DNA from: Lichina pygmaea
Lineage: Eukaryota > Ascomycota > Lichinomycetes > Lichinales > Lichinaceae
Reading direction: 5' to 3'
Length of the DNA: 64,000 bases
NCBI GenBank assembly: GCA_963422465.1
Contig: OY730172.1
Coordinates: 744,001 to 808,000, forward strand
Shown here: one piece after another, positions 23,010 to 34,538 of the stretch
How the letters are laid out: each line of letters starts with the position of its first letter
Numbering within the stretch: position 1 is the first letter of the stretch
Translations under genes and position numbers: made by a program
The notes under the pieces: model-generated
Told to the model about the DNA's origin: nothing
Database searches by the model: none
What the model saw: the letters and a program-made list of their open reading frames with translations, nothing else

Positions 23010-23800
23010 CCCGCGTCACGGGGGGTGATACCCCCTCCTCCCGCACCTTCGGTACGTCCGGAACACCCCTCCATCCGGAGGGGTGTTCAACTGTCCGGAC
23101 AGTTCAACCGTCCCTAACAAATCTGCTGATAGTCACCAACTTCAAATCCTTACTATTCCACCACAACATGGCCGATTTGTGCAAGGAAGCTGAGAATCGT
23201 ATCAGGGAGGCTATAGATTCCATCTCCAACCATAAAAAAGCTACCATCTCAATTCTAGCCAAAGGTGTTAATGTTCTAGCACAGTGACTTTGAGAGAAGA
23301 AAATGTATGTATTAGTAAGCAAAGTGAGCTCTCGTGAGAAGGCCACACTGAGCTACTACTCAGGCCGCAACAGCTACAAAACAACAACAGGGGAGGTCTG
23401 GCAACCTCATGGATGATGGAAAAAGAGTACAGGAATCTGATAGGCACATAAAAAAAGTACTTGTCTATCTGATGGTGGAGTTATAAGTGTTGTGAAACTG
23501 ATGTTGTTGATACTTCATTGTTGAGCGATAACTACTGTAACTTCTCAGCAACACCAGAAAAATTAAGAGAAGCCTGTAACTTCAAGGATTACAGAACAGA
23601 AGTAGAGGAATCAAATGAGCCGCTTACTTTTTTATTTAGTCGTTGCGTTGCAGAGTTATGGTCATTACAATTTGTTGCGACAAGAGAACAACGGTTGAAC
23701 TGTCCGGAAGGTTGAACCGTCCGACACCCCTCCGGATGGAGGGGTGTTCCGGACGTACCGAAGGTGCGGGAGGAGGGGGTATCACCCCCAGTGGTGCGGG
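23010..23800. mobile_element. MITE-like element, copy 2 (long TIR, TA target)
   Basis: A 791-bp element with inverted repeats of about 100 bp (from 23010 and up to 23800), flanked by TA (23008-23009 and 23801-23802). Terminal sequence, size, internal order and subterminal hairpin match the element at 8583-9381, so both belong to one family. The hairpin at 23062-23087 has an 11-bp perfect stem. The internal region holds a 39-codon frame that resembles a transposase N-terminus, suggesting derivation from an autonomous DNA transposon by internal deletion. Confidence 0.8.
23168..23287 (+). pseudogene. Transposase N-terminal remnant within MITE copy 2
   Basis: Reads MADLCKEAENRIREAIDSI then KKATISILAKGVNV, the pattern of the helix-turn-helix start of fungal pogo/Fot-type transposases (E-RI--AI--I---KK-SI--AAK). 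It stops after 39 residues; no DDE domain follows. Confidence 0.4.
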
Positions 23801-24522
23801 TATGTACGTATCTACAGAACGTACGGTGAGATCAAGTACAAGGCGTACATACGTACAAGTATCAGCCACCCGTGTACTCTCGTACTCGTACTCCGTACGC
23901 CTACAAGTACGAGTAGAACGTAGTACTTCCATACAATGTACATACGTACCTACATACAAGTACTTAAGTACTGTACAGGAGTACGTACGTATGTACGTAC
24001 CTAAGTACTAAGTACTCATACGTAGACTACCACCAGTGCCAGCAATTTGCTGACAAAGCTATTGATGACAAATCATACCACTATAGTACCTTGTACCGGT
24101 GCTCTCGAACCCTAGCATTAGTAAGCACATCCCTCCCCCGCGCTGACTGGTTCCAGTGGACACCGCTGTTGCTGACCACAATTTCAGATTCTCTTCCTCT
24201 CCTCGACACAGAAGGCCTCCTTCTGCAGTTTTTGAGAGCAAGTCCTCCCCTTAGAATTGTCCTCGACACTGCGTATCTACAGTAGAAAGCAGGCTGGCAC
24301 GGTTACAGTACCCCCCTACCGTTGGACCCCACTACGGCACTGCAGAACTTCAGCACCGCACGAACGTCCAAAGTCAAAGCTACCCCACCACCCCCGCCTC
24401 CATCCGCACAGGATCGAGAAAAAACAGAAAGCCCCCGAGCCACAGTAGATTGGACTTTGATAAGTCAATCTGTCATCTTCACAGCTTCTTCAGGCACTCT
24501 CCTTGGACACGGAATCGCAGAG
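23801..24522. other. Intergenic region upstream of transketolase
   Basis: A long TACGTA-rich tract covers about 23801-24030. From 24322 an open frame runs in phase into the transketolase start at 24523 (an optional 67-residue N-terminal extension); it is Pro-rich and not conserved-looking, so I treat it as 5' UTR or promoter. Confidence 0.45.
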
Positions 24523-27242
24523 ATGGGCTACGATGATCAAGATTGGTTGTGCATCAATACCATCCGGACCCTCGCGGTAGGCTTGCCCTAAACTTCATCC
24601 CCCTGCCCCTCTGCCACCACTTGAAAGGTTTGTTTCTTTAAGCTTGTACATGATGCTGATTGGCTCCGTTCCCAGGTTGATGCCACCTTCGAAGCCAATT
24701 CCGGCCATCCGGGTGCCCCTATGGGCTTGGCACCGGCTGCTCATGTGCTCTTCAACAAGTGCATGAGCTTCAACCCTCAGAATCCGGACTGGCTCAATCG
24801 AGATCGATTTGTACTCTCGTAAGCTTTCAGACTTCCTAAGACTTCTGTCCCTCAGTATTTTTTTCTAGACGCTGCATTGAGTCTCCGACGACGAGGTCTG
24901 GGGAGATGCTGGATATCCACTTTGACTCGGCCTCAAGGGATACGCTTGCTAGCAAAACCGTGAGCTTTTAGCAAAGGCCATTGTGCATGTTGTCTTTCAC
25001 TGGTATCACTACAACAGGTTACTGACCAACTGTTTGTCGACGCAGGAACGGCCATGGCTGCATGCTCCAATATGCCCTCATCCACCTGTTCGGATACAAA
25101 GTCACGATCGATGATCTCAAGCACTTCCGGGTATGGCTCGGTCCCTGTCCTTGCTGGCCATGGCTCATAGCTCTCCTAGCAAGTTGACAGCATCACGCCG
25201 GGCCACCCCGAGTCACATGATACTCCAGGTATCGAAGTGACCACTGGGCCGCTTGGCCAAGGCTTCGCGAACGCGGTAGGTCTCGCCATGGCCCAGGCAC
25301 ATACCGCCGCCGTCTTCAACAAACCTGGCTTCGACCTGGCCACCAACCGCACCTACTGCTTCTTCGGCGACGGGTGTGCGATGGAAGGCATTGCCAGCGA
25401 GGCTGCGAGCTTAGCTGGGCACCTGCAACTGGGAAACTTGATCTGCATCTACGACGATAACCACATCTCCATCGGTAGGCGCCCGCATGTTCCTCCGTCG
25501 GTAAGAAGACGAGGAGGATGACGACTGCTAACCCCCTCCCCTCGATACGCAGACGGCGATACAAACGTTGCTTTCACGGAGGATGTCTTGAAGCGGTTCG
25601 AGGCGTACGGGTGGCATACGGAGTGGGTCAAAGACGGTGACCACGACCTCGACGGAATCGAGGCCGCGATCGAGAAGGCGAGGCAGGTCAAGTACAAACC
25701 TTCCGTGATCAAGCTCACGACCACCATCGGCTTTGGCTCCAAGCTCCAGGGTACCGGTGGCGTCCACGGCAACCCCCTGAAAGCGGACGACTGCAAGCAG
25801 GTCAAGCAGAAGTTCGGCTTCGATCCCGAGCAGTCCTTCGTCGTGCCTCAGCAGGTGTACGACAAGTACCACAAGCATGCCGCCGAGGGTGCGGCCAAGG
25901 AGCAGGAGTGGAACCAGCTGTTCGAGAAGTACGGCCGAGAGTACAAGGCCGAGCATGCCGACCTCAAGCGGCGCCTGACGGGCGAGCTACCCGAGGGCTG
26001 GCAGAAGCAGCTGCCCACGTACAAGCCCACCGACCCGGCCATCGCGTCGAGGAAGCTGTCGGAGAGCGTCCTCAGCAGCATCTACAAGGCCGTGCCCGAG
26101 CTCATCGGCGGCTCGGCCGACCTCACGGGCTCGAACCTGACGCGCTGGAAGGATGCGGTCGACTTCCAGCCGCCGTCGCTGGGCATCGGCGACTACGCCG
26201 GACGCTACGTCCGCTACGGCGTGCGCGAGCACGCCATGGCCGGGATCATGAACGGTCTCGCGGCGTACGGTACCATCTTGCCGTACGGCGGCACCTTCCT
26301 GAACTTCGTCTCGTACGCGGCCGGATCGGTCCGCCTGAGCGCGCTCTCGCGCGTGCGCGTCATCTACGTGGCCACGCACGACTCGATCGGTCTCGGCGAG
26401 GACGGGCCGACGCACCAGCCGATCGAGACGCTGGCCCACTTCCGCGCCCTCCCGAACATGATGGTCTGGCGTCCGGCCGACGGCAACGAGACCTCGGCCG
26501 CGTACTACGTCGCGCTGACCAGCAAGTCGACGCCGTCCATCGTCGCCCTGACTCGGCAGAACCTGCCTCAGCTCGAGAACTCGACCATCGAGCACGCCAG
26601 CAAGGGAGCGTACGCCTTGGTCGAGGCCAAGGACGCCAAGATCACGCTCGTCAGCACCGGCTCCGAGGTCAGCATCTGCATGGACGCGGCGAGGCACCTC
26701 AAGGAGCACCACGGCATCGTGGCCAGGATCGTGTCGATGCCGTGCTGGGAGGTGTTCGACGCCCAGCCCAAGGAGTACCGCCTTCGGGTCATCCCCGACG
26801 GCATTCCGTCCTTGAGCGTCGAGGTCATGAGCACGCTCGGATGGGAGAAGTACAGCCACGAACAGTTTGGCCTCAACCGATTCGGATCCAGTGGTCCTTA
26901 CAAGGACGTGTACAAGGTAGGGACGCCCCTTTGCTCTGTTTGCTTCTACGCATTCGTCCACCGCCACCACCACCAGAAGCATCTTCCCTCTTCATCCCTG
27001 CCCCCCTCTCCCTTGGCTCATCTGTCGATCCCTCCTCTCAGCCCACTGGCCTTGGACATCGAGAAGGAGATACCCCTAGCTTCGTCCGTAGCGCTCGACC
27101 CCCAGCTGACCTCTGCCGTGTGCTCTAGCGATTCGAGTTCACGCCAGAAGGGATCAGCAAGCGGGCCGTGGCCACGGTCGAGTTCTACAAGGATGCCAAG
27201 GTCCGCTCGCCCGTCAACCGTGCGTTCCAGCAACTCATCTAG
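24523..27242 (+). CDS. TKL1: Transketolase
   Basis: Thiamine-diphosphate enzyme of the non-oxidative pentose phosphate pathway, moving two-carbon units between sugar phosphates in the cytosol. Six exons, 24523-24576, 24676-24818, 25046-25130, 25180-25474, 25553-26916 and 27129-27242, close exactly in phase to 684 residues, the usual length. Seen in order: [39 protein letters not shown], the ThDP motif [14 protein letters not shown] ending in [31 protein letters not shown] with the catalytic Glu, [17 protein letters not shown], and the C-terminal FEFTPEGI. The start at 24523 matches family N-termini; an in-frame ATG at 24322 would add 67 residues. Short introns cluster at the 5' end. Confidence 0.95.
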
Positions 27243-28667
27243 ACCATCGAGCTACGATGGACGTTGGAAAGGGACGGTTACGACGCATGTGCCAATCCCC
27301 TTCAGGTCAAGGCGAGCCTTTTCATCTCATGAGGCACCATCTCCGAGTATCTCATCGTTCTTCCTCGTCCATACGAGTGCTTGCTCTCTCGCCTCGGGCG
27401 TTGAAGGCATGTGGATGTATAAACATGGCCCCCCCTGGAGCAAGGAGCAAGGAGTAGGCGTGAGACAGGAACACTGTACGTATGTACCGTGTACGTACTG
27501 TACTGCACGTGCGCTACGTATGGGCTCTATCGTACTCGTACGAGTACATCCAGGCACTCGTACTGCACGCTAGAGATACCCTGGGCTCCTGCCGAGACGT
27601 GCCAGGGACGTGGATCCTGTCAGATGGGGCGTTGTAGGCCTTGAAAGCCTACTTTATGGGCTGGTGCACGTTGTTACAGTGTCGCGACACAAGTCTGCGT
27701 ACACCAGTACAAGCTGTCAGCTGCTACTTTCATAAGTAATACGACTAGACTGAAAGGTTGCGCCACTAGCAAAAAGCAGCTATGTATTGATTCTCCAGAG
27801 CAGCCCGAGGTAGATTTTGTATGGAGGTGTACGCAGACTTTTGTCGTGTCACTTGTATGCATAGCCGGGCAGCTTCTCCCAGGCACGCCTAAGATGCAGT
27901 AATTAGGCTGACTGTTTCGGCATCCCATTGTCGGATCCTCGCCCCCCCCCCCCCCCCCCCCCCCCTCTTTCTCTGAACACTGGGTACGTACGGAAGTACG
28001 TAACGTACGTACAGTAAACTAGGGAGGGGATCCTGTGACTAAGCTAGGGTCTTTCCGTACTGTAGAGTGCGGGGCACGTATCATAGCTTTACCCCACTAC
28101 GTATGTACTCCGTACGTACTAGGTAATGATGCGCCCCTCGGTACCCACCCCGCCCCGCCCCAGTACCAGTACATACGTACAGTACTCGTACAGTATATCC
28201 GACAATCGAACCAGACATGCGAATGTCGCGCTGGTCTCAGATCTCAGATCACTAGATCAAGCGTGTAGTATAAAGCGTGAACATTACAGAAGTCCTGATC
28301 TTCAAAGGTCTCATTATATAATCAGAAATTTCGAACGCAACATTCCACCAACCCCCCTTCCCGGTGCCCCCCCCCAGCGGCCCCCTCTACCCCTCCTGTC
28401 CAGGGTCTTCAGCTACAGTAGCGCTGTAAGGGACCAACGGCCGGGTTTGATCGTCACTCTCCCTTGGGCTGAAACCTACAAACGTACTGTACTCGTACGA
28501 GTACACACACCTCCGGTCATTGTCCGCAAACACACGACTTACCTACCGTACCCATCACTGGAACAATTTTGCAACAGCTCTCAAGTCTCTCAACCTATCC
28601 TGTTCTTGGGAGCCATCTCCCTCCAGGTCGAATCTTGAGATCCTCTCCGACCACCAGTATCCCAACG
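27243..28667. other. Intergenic region with MITE, poly-C and TACGTA tracts
   Basis: 1.4 kb. Contains the 179-bp MITE, a 24-bp C run at 27942-27965, and TACGTA-rich tracts near 27478-27555 and 27984-28190. No gene is seen. Confidence 0.45.
27677..27855. mobile_element. 179-bp MITE with TA target duplication
   Basis: Imperfect terminal inverted repeats of about 30 bp (cagtgtcgcgaca... at 27677 against the complement of ...tgtcgtgtcacttg at 27855), ending internally in a shared agtctgcgtacacc. TA flanks both ends (27675-27676 and 27856-27857). It has no coding capacity. Terminal CAGTG and TA target suggest a Tc1/mariner or pogo-mobilised family. It is not related to the two larger MITEs. Confidence 0.7.
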
Positions 28668-29599
28668 ATGACTACTCCGACGCTCATCAACCTGCCTCCG
28701 GCCCCCTCGAACCCCGACACGCCCTCGGAGATGGGTCCGTAAGTGTGCCCCTGGAACTTGCTCCCATTGTCTTCCTGCGACTCGCTGACCGAAGCGGTTT
28801 CTTCTCCCCCTCCGACAGTGGAACTCCAAACTCGGGCACCACGTCCCTCTCGACCCTGTCGACGACGGCCATCAAAGACGGCCATCGGGGTCATCCGTCG
28901 GCGCATGTCGTCCCGCCCGGAATGACGCAAACGTCGGCATCCAGCACGACCAACGTGTTGGAGGCCGAACGCGCCGATCGAATCTCGCGCCTGGCTGGCC
29001 TCGACAGAGTCGCCGCCGTGCGCAGCAGTACCGGCTCGGCGGCGGTCACCCCGAATCCGCCCTCTGCGGGCGCGTCGGTCGGCTACTTTGATCCGGCCTC
29101 GGGCCCGGTCAAGGAGCGGAGCACGGTCGGGAGCGCAAGCGCCACCGGCAGCGTGGGCGGGAGGACCACCTGGGCCAGCAGCAGCGACGTCTACGACGGG
29201 GACAAGATGAGCGAGGATCACGAAGATGGCGTCTCCAGCACCGGCGCGCTCTCGGACGAGGGCAGCGCCAGCGTCATCGGCGTGGGCGAAGGGGCGAGCA
29301 GCACCATCAGCGGCTCGACGTCGAGTCTGCCGCGAGGCCAACCGCGACCGGGCCGTTCGAGCAGCCCTGGCACGACCCGAGGAGTGTCTGGAATGCTGGG
29401 TTACGGATCGCAGCTAGCGTCCGACGCTTCCAACGCGCCCAGCTCGCCCGTTGCTGGTACTCCTACAGCCACGGCCAGTCCACACGACCCGAGACGCGAC
29501 CCGCAGATGATCGACGGCATGACCTACGATCCCGAGGTCGTTGACACGGTGACGCGGCCACCGCCTCCGCTCCAGGCCGCACCGGGGACGGTACCGTAA
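28668..29599 (+). CDS. Conserved Ser/Thr/Gly-rich fungal protein, function unknown
   Basis: Two exons, 28668-28738 and 28819-29599, join in phase (GTAAGT donor) to give about 283 residues. Starts MTTPTLINLPPAPSNPDTPS. Further on: ADRISRLAGLDRVA, YFDPASGPVKERSTVGSASA, GRTTWASSSDVYDGDKMSED, LSDEGSASVIGVGEGASST and MIDGMTYDPEVVD. These blocks look like a conserved but uncharacterised fungal family as I remember it; I know no biochemical function. The protein appears largely disordered, without membrane segments or enzymatic motifs. The upstream ATG at 28520 in the same frame as exon 2 would read through the intron and is less likely. A possible GTAAGG donor overlaps the stop codon, so a further exon is not excluded. 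Confidence 0.6.
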
Positions 29600-30459
29600 G
29601 GCGGTGTTGACGAAGCCCGTCGCGATGCGCCCTTTCCTCAGCATCCTCCGAAACGAGGCGACGCTGGATCCGGAGCGTCGTGAAGGTTTAGGTTCGTGGG
29701 GAGATGAAGAGGTCTCGAGGGTTGGTTTCCTGTGGTCTGGCGACCGGCGTTTCTTGCCTTGTCGTGATGGGTGCTTTCTCCGTTGTCGTGATGATCATCA
29801 TGACCCTCTTCAACTTCACCATGCTGTCGCTGCTGGACATTCTTGGGCTCAGCCTTGCCTTCTCCTGCAAGTGCATCGTCAGGAAATGAAAAGCTCTCCC
29901 AGGCCCTTGGCCGCAAAATTATTTACAGCTGTGAGCATCACCCTGTCAACGGGTGAGAGTTCACATTCCTGTGGAGCCAGCATAGTTCCATATTCTGTAA
30001 AGGCTGTACAGTGGAATGTAGTACCTCGTATATCAAGCTGAGGTTGACCTTGAAGATTCAGGTCGGTGTGGCTCCAGCAACAATGGTTTCACGTGACTCG
30101 CACTTCACCAATCACTGCGCTAGTACCGTAAGCAGAACGCACTCGCGTCCAATCTTTTGGTGCGCATTCACAACCCCTGGTGCCCCAGTCCGACAGCCCT
30201 CACGTAGACTCTCAACTTGGCTTCTCAACCTTACCTGCCGTCTCTGAACACAGTCAAGAGCCTTGGGAGAGAACGTGAGAAGTCGCTTCGGCCCCGGTAC
30301 GTGTCAGGCCCCAATAGCTCTGCAGCCGGTTAGGAGCGCTCTTCCCACAGTGACGACTGAGAGGTGCTGACCTTTCTCTCTTTCTCCTCGCCCTCGATGT
30401 AGATCTTCTCCATCTGCCTTCCCTCGGAAATTGCGAGTGTTCTGTGACTTTGACTAGTC
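29600..30459. other. Intergenic region upstream of eIF2A
   Basis: 860 bp between tandem genes, with CACGTG at 30090-30095. No coding sequence is convincing. Confidence 0.4.
30090..30095. promoter_or_regulatory. CACGTG E-box upstream of eIF2A
   Basis: Sits in tttcacgtgactcg, 365 bp upstream of the eIF2A start codon. CACGTG is the core bound by bHLH factors such as Cbf1 in fungi. Function here is inferred from the motif only. Confidence 0.35.
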
Positions 30460-32871
30460 ATGGCCAAACAGACCCAGTTCGCATGTAAGTCCGCCTTGTG
30501 CTATGGCCCATCCGAGGGCCGACGTCCCCGCGTCCAAACGCCCAGCTGGCCTGCCAAAGTGCTTCTTGTGTTGACCGACTGTTTCGGTGCTCGTAGACCG
30601 GACCTTGAAGGGCGTTGGCATCGTCAACGCCGACCCCACCTACGAACCGTTACCGGAACTCGAGAAGTGAGGATGAAATCTTGGCCGCTCAGAATCGCTG
30701 GCCTTCCGATGCCCACTCGACCAAGCCTGTCGATCCAGGTCAGCCGTACGAGATCTGACGAGCCGCTGGAACTAGACCCGAGGGGAGCTTCCGATGCAGC
30801 GTCTATTCGCCATGCGGTCGGTACTACGCTTGGGCTTCAGCTAAGGAGTAGGTGAATCGCAACGACCCCTGGTGCTTCTGCTTCATGGTCTGGCGCCTGA
30901 CGGAATCAAACATAGAGTCACCGTGTTGGACGCATCGACGGCATCGACCGCGGTAAAGTTGTCGATAAAAGCGGTGTACGAATTGGCCTTCTCGCCAAAG
31001 GGGTCGTTTCTCATGACCTGGGAACGGCCGGCGAAAGACTCGGAAGGCAACGCGACGAAGAACCTAAAGATCTGGAGTCTGGCCGCACGCGAGGCGCATC
31101 CTGTCCAGAACGGCCCTGGCGGACACGAAGCGCCGCTCGGGAGTTTCGTGCAAAGATCACAGACGGGCTGGAGCCTGCAGTACAGCGGCGACGAACGGTA
31201 CTGCGCCCGCGCCGTGACCAACGAAGTACAGGTCTACGAGAGCCATGAGTTGGGGACGGTCTGGAACAAGTTGCGCGTCGAAGGAGTGTCGGACTTTGCT
31301 CTCTCGGGCGGTGAGAGACCGTCGATCGCGACGTTCATTCCCGAACGCAAGGTGCCACACAAAACAACCCCCATCCCCCAATCCGCCGGCATCGGTCTCG
31401 GAGTGGAGCTGGGATCCGATGCTGATACTGACGTCGGGCGTGTACAAAGGGTCAACCGGCGGCGGTGAAGGTGTTCAGGGTGCCCGAATTTTCCGCACCG
31501 GTCTCGCAGAAGACGTTCTTCAAGGGCGACAAGGTCCAGCTGAAATGGAACAACCTTGGCACAAGCTTGATCGTGCTCGCACAGACCGAGGTCGACAAAA
31601 CGGGCAAGAGCTACTACGGCGAGACGAACCTGTATCTGCTCAGCTCGAACGGGGACTTTGATTGCAGGGTGGAGCTAGGTAGGTGACCGGGGCGGCGGCG
31701 GCCTTGCTGCATGTCAAAGCTGACCGCACTGGCCGAGGCGCAGACAAGGAAGGTCCCATCCATGACGTGTCCTGGTCACCCAGCTCGAAGCGATTCGGTG
31801 TCGTCTACGGCTACATGCCTGCGAAGACGACCATCTTCGACACCCGCGCCGTCGCGAAACACTCATTCGCCTTGGGTCCTCGGAACACAATCTCGTTCTC
31901 GACGCACGGTCGGTTCGTCTTGGTGGCCGGCTTCGGAAACTTGGCAGGCCAGATCGACATCTACGACGGCGAGAAGGACTACCAGAAGCTGACGACGATC
32001 GAGTCCGGGAGCCCGAGCGTCTGCGAGTGGAGTCCCGATGGCGCCTTCATCCTGACGGCGACCACGAGCCCACGTCTGAGGGTGGACAACGGCGTCCGGG
32101 TCTGGCATGTCAGCGGCGGTCTCATGTACAACGAGGATCTCGTCGAACTTTACGAGGTACGTCGATAGGCCGAGAGGCCTCGAGAAAGAGGGGGGACACG
32201 TCGGCATTCGACATCGACTGACAGGGAGGATGTGTTCCAAGGTGGCCTGGAGACCAGCCCCGGCGGACAGCCACCACCCCCAGCAAGATCCGCTCACGAC
32301 GACCCCTACGCCCCACACGTCGGCGTTCGCCTACCTCGGCAAGGTGAAGACACCGTCGAAGCCGGCCGGCGCGTATCGGCCACCCGGCGCACGTGGACAG
32401 ACGACGCCGCTGCACTTCAAGCGCGAGGACGAAGGCGGCGCGGCACACGTTTCCGAAGGGGTCGCCCCCTCCATGACCGGCGTGCTCAACGGATTTGGCC
32501 AACGCAGGCGTCGTGAGGTGCCGGGGGCTGAAGCGGCATCTCCCCTGCCGCCCGGCGCCGCACCCGGGGGAGGAGTCAGTCTGACTCTTTCGAACGAGCT
32601 GGACGAGGTACTTTCCAAGGCTGCTATCAAGAACAAGAAGAAGCGCGAGGCCAAGAAGGCCAAGGACGCAGCGGCGGTGGCGGCGGCCGCAGTCTCGACG
32701 GAGAATGTCGATGGACTTGTTTACCGTGACTCGGAGCCAAGGGACCGCAAAGACCACACGCCGAACCAATCGAGAAACGAGCAGACGCCGCGAAGTCGAT
32801 CTCGCCGGGACGACCGGGATCGAAGCGCTACAAGGGCAGGTGGCCCGCGACACGGCGGCGAACGGGACGAG

Positions 32872-32903
<32 letters not shown>

Positions 32904-33210
32904 TCAAGGGGCTTCCACGTTAGCGACAGCGCGGCCATCGTCCGGGAGGAATGCTTCGGCCGTTGGGCGGCCCACGAGCACGGAGACGGACACGACGGGG
33001 ACCGCCGCGCCAGACGTGACCGTGACGACGCCGGGCGGGGGCAGCCCGGAGCACAAGAAAGTGCGCGGCCTGCTCAAGAAGCTGCGAGCGATTGACGATC
33101 TGAAGATGAGGCTGGCCAGCGGAGAGCGTCTCGAGGACACGCAGATGAAGAAGATTTACACGGAGGATGCCGTGCGCAAGGAGCTAGAAGAGGTGGGATG
33201 GACTGGGTAG
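30460..33210 (+). CDS. Eukaryotic translation initiation factor 2A
   Basis: WD-repeat initiation factor that can deliver initiator tRNA to the 40S subunit without GTP, used in alternative initiation. Seven exons, 30460-30484, 30597-30666, 30800-30847, 30916-31351, 31450-31678, 31744-32156 and 32242-33210, close in phase to 729 residues. Beta-propeller blades are visible: NVYSPCGRYYAWAS, ELAFSPKGSFLMTWER, GWSLQYSGDERYCARAV, then KWNNLGTSLIVL, GPIHDVSWSPSSKRFGVVYG, CEWSPDGAFILTATTSPRLR and NGVRVWHVSG; the join LYE-VAWRPAP is typical. The last exon codes a disordered tail with a Lys-rich coiled segment (NKKKREAKKAKD), a polyglutamine run from CAG repeats near 32876-32901, and the conserved C-terminal helix KKVRGLLKKLRAIDDLKMR. 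Confidence 0.9.
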
Positions 33211-34538
33211 GTAGCGGAGAGTGGGCGTCGAAGGATGGAGGAGATGGAAGTGAAGATGGGAGATGGGGGCAGGGATGATGAAAGGTGGAGGACGAGGGTG
33301 GAAGGTAAAGCAGATACAACGAAGAACCAATGTCATGGTACGAGACATAGTTTGAAGCGCCAAAAAAGAAGAATAAAAAAGCGTCAAGCTAAAAGATGGT
33401 GTGTCCGATCCACTGGCACTCGATGCACGTACTGTACTGTACTGTACTGTACTGTGATGCACGCTCTCTGTGCTCTGTAGAGCAGTACACCAGTGGAGAG
33501 TTAGACCTATGCACCAGTACAGAGTAGATCAGTAAGACCAGTGCAGAGGCAGGCTCCTACCACCGATACAGGGGGGTTGGACCCGTGCACTAGCACAGAG
33601 TAGGCCAGTACGATACAGAGTAGATTCACTTGATCCTACAGCAGGCGCAGCGTAGATGGATCTTCGTTACACACAGACACTCTTTTGAACGACCGGCAAT
33701 CTACTTACGTACAGGTACGTACTCGGGCTGAATACGTAGCTGATTAGGTACATGTATGTAGCCGATTATGTTGAGAAGCAGCAGGACTATAGATGTACTG
33801 ATTACTTGGCTGACTGAATTAGATGGAAGGATGGAAGGAAGGATGGATGGATGGAAGGATGGAAGGATGGAAGGATGGAAGGAAGGATGGATGGAAGGAT
33901 TTGAAGAGGGAAGGATGGAAGAGGAGCAAAGGAGTAGAAAAATGGGGAAGGGGTGGTAGGAGAGGAAGAGAGAGAGGGGAGGATGGATGGATCTACAAGG
34001 GCTACGTACAGTAGTAACGTCCCGACAAAGGAGCTCCTTTTGCCAGAGATGGGAAAGCTATCGCAGGAGGGCTTTTTGCAGAGAGCTTTTCGCAGAGCAG
34101 GAGGAGAAAAAGAAGGCGGTCACAGTACTCCCCGTGTACGGTACATTCCGTCCTTCCAGGGAAAGAAGAAATCACGGAGCTATTCGTTCTAGATCCGAGA
34201 TGTAGAAGCCACGGGAGTGCATAGTACTTGAGAGTGCAAAGCACCTTGAGTGTCTCTGGTCATGACCAACGGCGGAAATGTCTCCGACAGAGAAAGATGC
34301 TGGAGGTGAGACAGAGTTGGGGATCTTTTTTTTTTTTGAACAGAAAATGTCTTGGTTTGGCCTTGCGTGACAATGGACTTGATGGATTGCCTCTCGAACG
34401 ATGTAGCGCGCTCGACGGAGCCTGTCTTTTCCTGATCTCGATGTTTGAAGATTTTCGAGTTTTGACTTGCTCCACCCCCCCGCGCTCAACGAAAACTCCT
34501 GCTCCGACGAAATCAGACACCTCAAGATGCGTTCCCCG
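33211..34538. other. Intergenic region with short tandem repeats
   Basis: 1.3 kb between convergent genes. A (GTACT)n block lies at 33428-33453; loosely repeated cagtacagagtagatcagtaagaccagtgca units follow to about 33640; a GGAT/GGAA microsatellite spans about 33824-33900. No gene is supported. Confidence 0.45.
33824..33900. repeat. GGAT/GGAA microsatellite
   Basis: Alternating ggat and ggaa tetranucleotides over about 77 bp, open in two forward frames only because of the repeat. Confidence 0.85.

Noticed and set aside
24322-24522. N-terminal extension of transketolase
   Set aside because: The frame is open but Pro-rich and unlike transketolase N-termini; the family start fits the ATG at 24523.
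25987-26982. 331-codon open frame on the minus strand
   Set aside because: Antisense of the long transketolase exon; Val/Arg/Asp-rich composition is typical of a reverse-complement shadow.
32122-32907. 261-codon minus-strand frame with a hydrophobic Leu run
   Set aside because: The Leu run is the complement of the CAG repeat in eIF2A; there is no independent support.
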